From contig NW_022881614.1 of NCBI RefSeq assembly GCF_003369915.1, positions 6,779,001 to 6,843,000 on the forward strand: DNA of 64,000 bases. Reading direction: 5' to 3'. This stretch comes from Drosophila miranda. Lineage: Eukaryota; Arthropoda; Insecta; Diptera; Drosophilidae. Shown here in pieces: positions 63,766 to 64,000 of the stretch. The stretch's first letter is position 1, and the number at the start of each line of letters is the position of its first letter. Both the position numbers and the translations under genes were made by a program. The notes below the pieces were generated by a model, which saw only the letters and a list, made by a program, of their open reading frames with translations, searched no databases and was not told the DNA's origin.

Positions 63766-64000
63766 AGTGGCGCCACCTGGGAGCGCCCGCAGACATGTTT
63801 TTGGTGTAGAACTCATGTAAGTCGCATGTAGAATTGCAACGTCAAGTGTAAGTGTGTAGTTGCCATGTAGCAGGGTTAATTTTATGTTTCAAAAAACTGA
63901 ACTTATAACGAATAATATATTTTCTTCCCAAAAATTCGCGATGGAAAATCTGTTAAAACCTAGTCTTTGCATGCAGGTCTTTCATTATTAATTGTTTTTT

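Overview
This is an arthropod (Drosophila) genomic window. Introns are 56-66 bp, and core promoters are of TATA/initiator and DRE (TATCGATA) type. The repeats are Helentron/DINE-1-like elements, a LOA-type non-LTR element, and copia, BEL/Pao, Osvaldo-like Ty3 and hAT elements. The very abundant 1.1-kb Helentron resembles the DINE-1/ISY type known from the obscura group, so an obscura-group species is my best guess (inference, not proven). About 70% of the window is transposon-derived.

Layout. 1-2400: last exons of an unrecognised + strand gene, tail-to-tail with a 52-residue secreted-peptide gene on the - strand. 2408-18779: a Helentron-rich segment with six Helentron copies. The first carries a 5.4-kb LOA-like retrotransposon, one copy is inserted inside another, and pairs in inverted orientation share a ~115-bp spacer. 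Two near-identical copies of a ~1.5-kb host fragment sit here. Each holds an 80-codon ORF, a DRE bidirectional promoter and the first two exons of the HOT/T3dh dehydrogenase gene, next to a truncated copia LTR. 18780-25856: a dead copia body with a recent BEL/Pao element (identical 240-bp LTRs, TSD ATGAG) inserted in it. 27133-30552: an intact five-exon gene (- strand) for a 1059-residue leucine-rich-repeat transmembrane protein. 33680-34696: another Helentron.

35182-53910 is one Osvaldo-like Ty3 element on the - strand, flanked by the duplication AATAC. A hAT transposon (8-bp TSD TTTCTTAG) and a second BEL/Pao element lie in its 3' LTR, and a truncated non-LTR element lies in its 5' LTR. Its pol lacks reverse transcriptase. 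53916-64000 is mostly non-coding host DNA with two further Helentrons, a hAT-end fragment, a 42-bp minisatellite and a possible Ty3-type LTR at the right edge.

The only clearly functional host genes are the left-edge gene, the small peptide and the LRR protein. The most interesting material is the BEL element whose pol has been replaced by a foreign coiled-coil segment inside an uninterrupted ORF, the duplicated HOT/T3dh promoter fragment bracketed by Helentrons, and the small secreted peptide gene.
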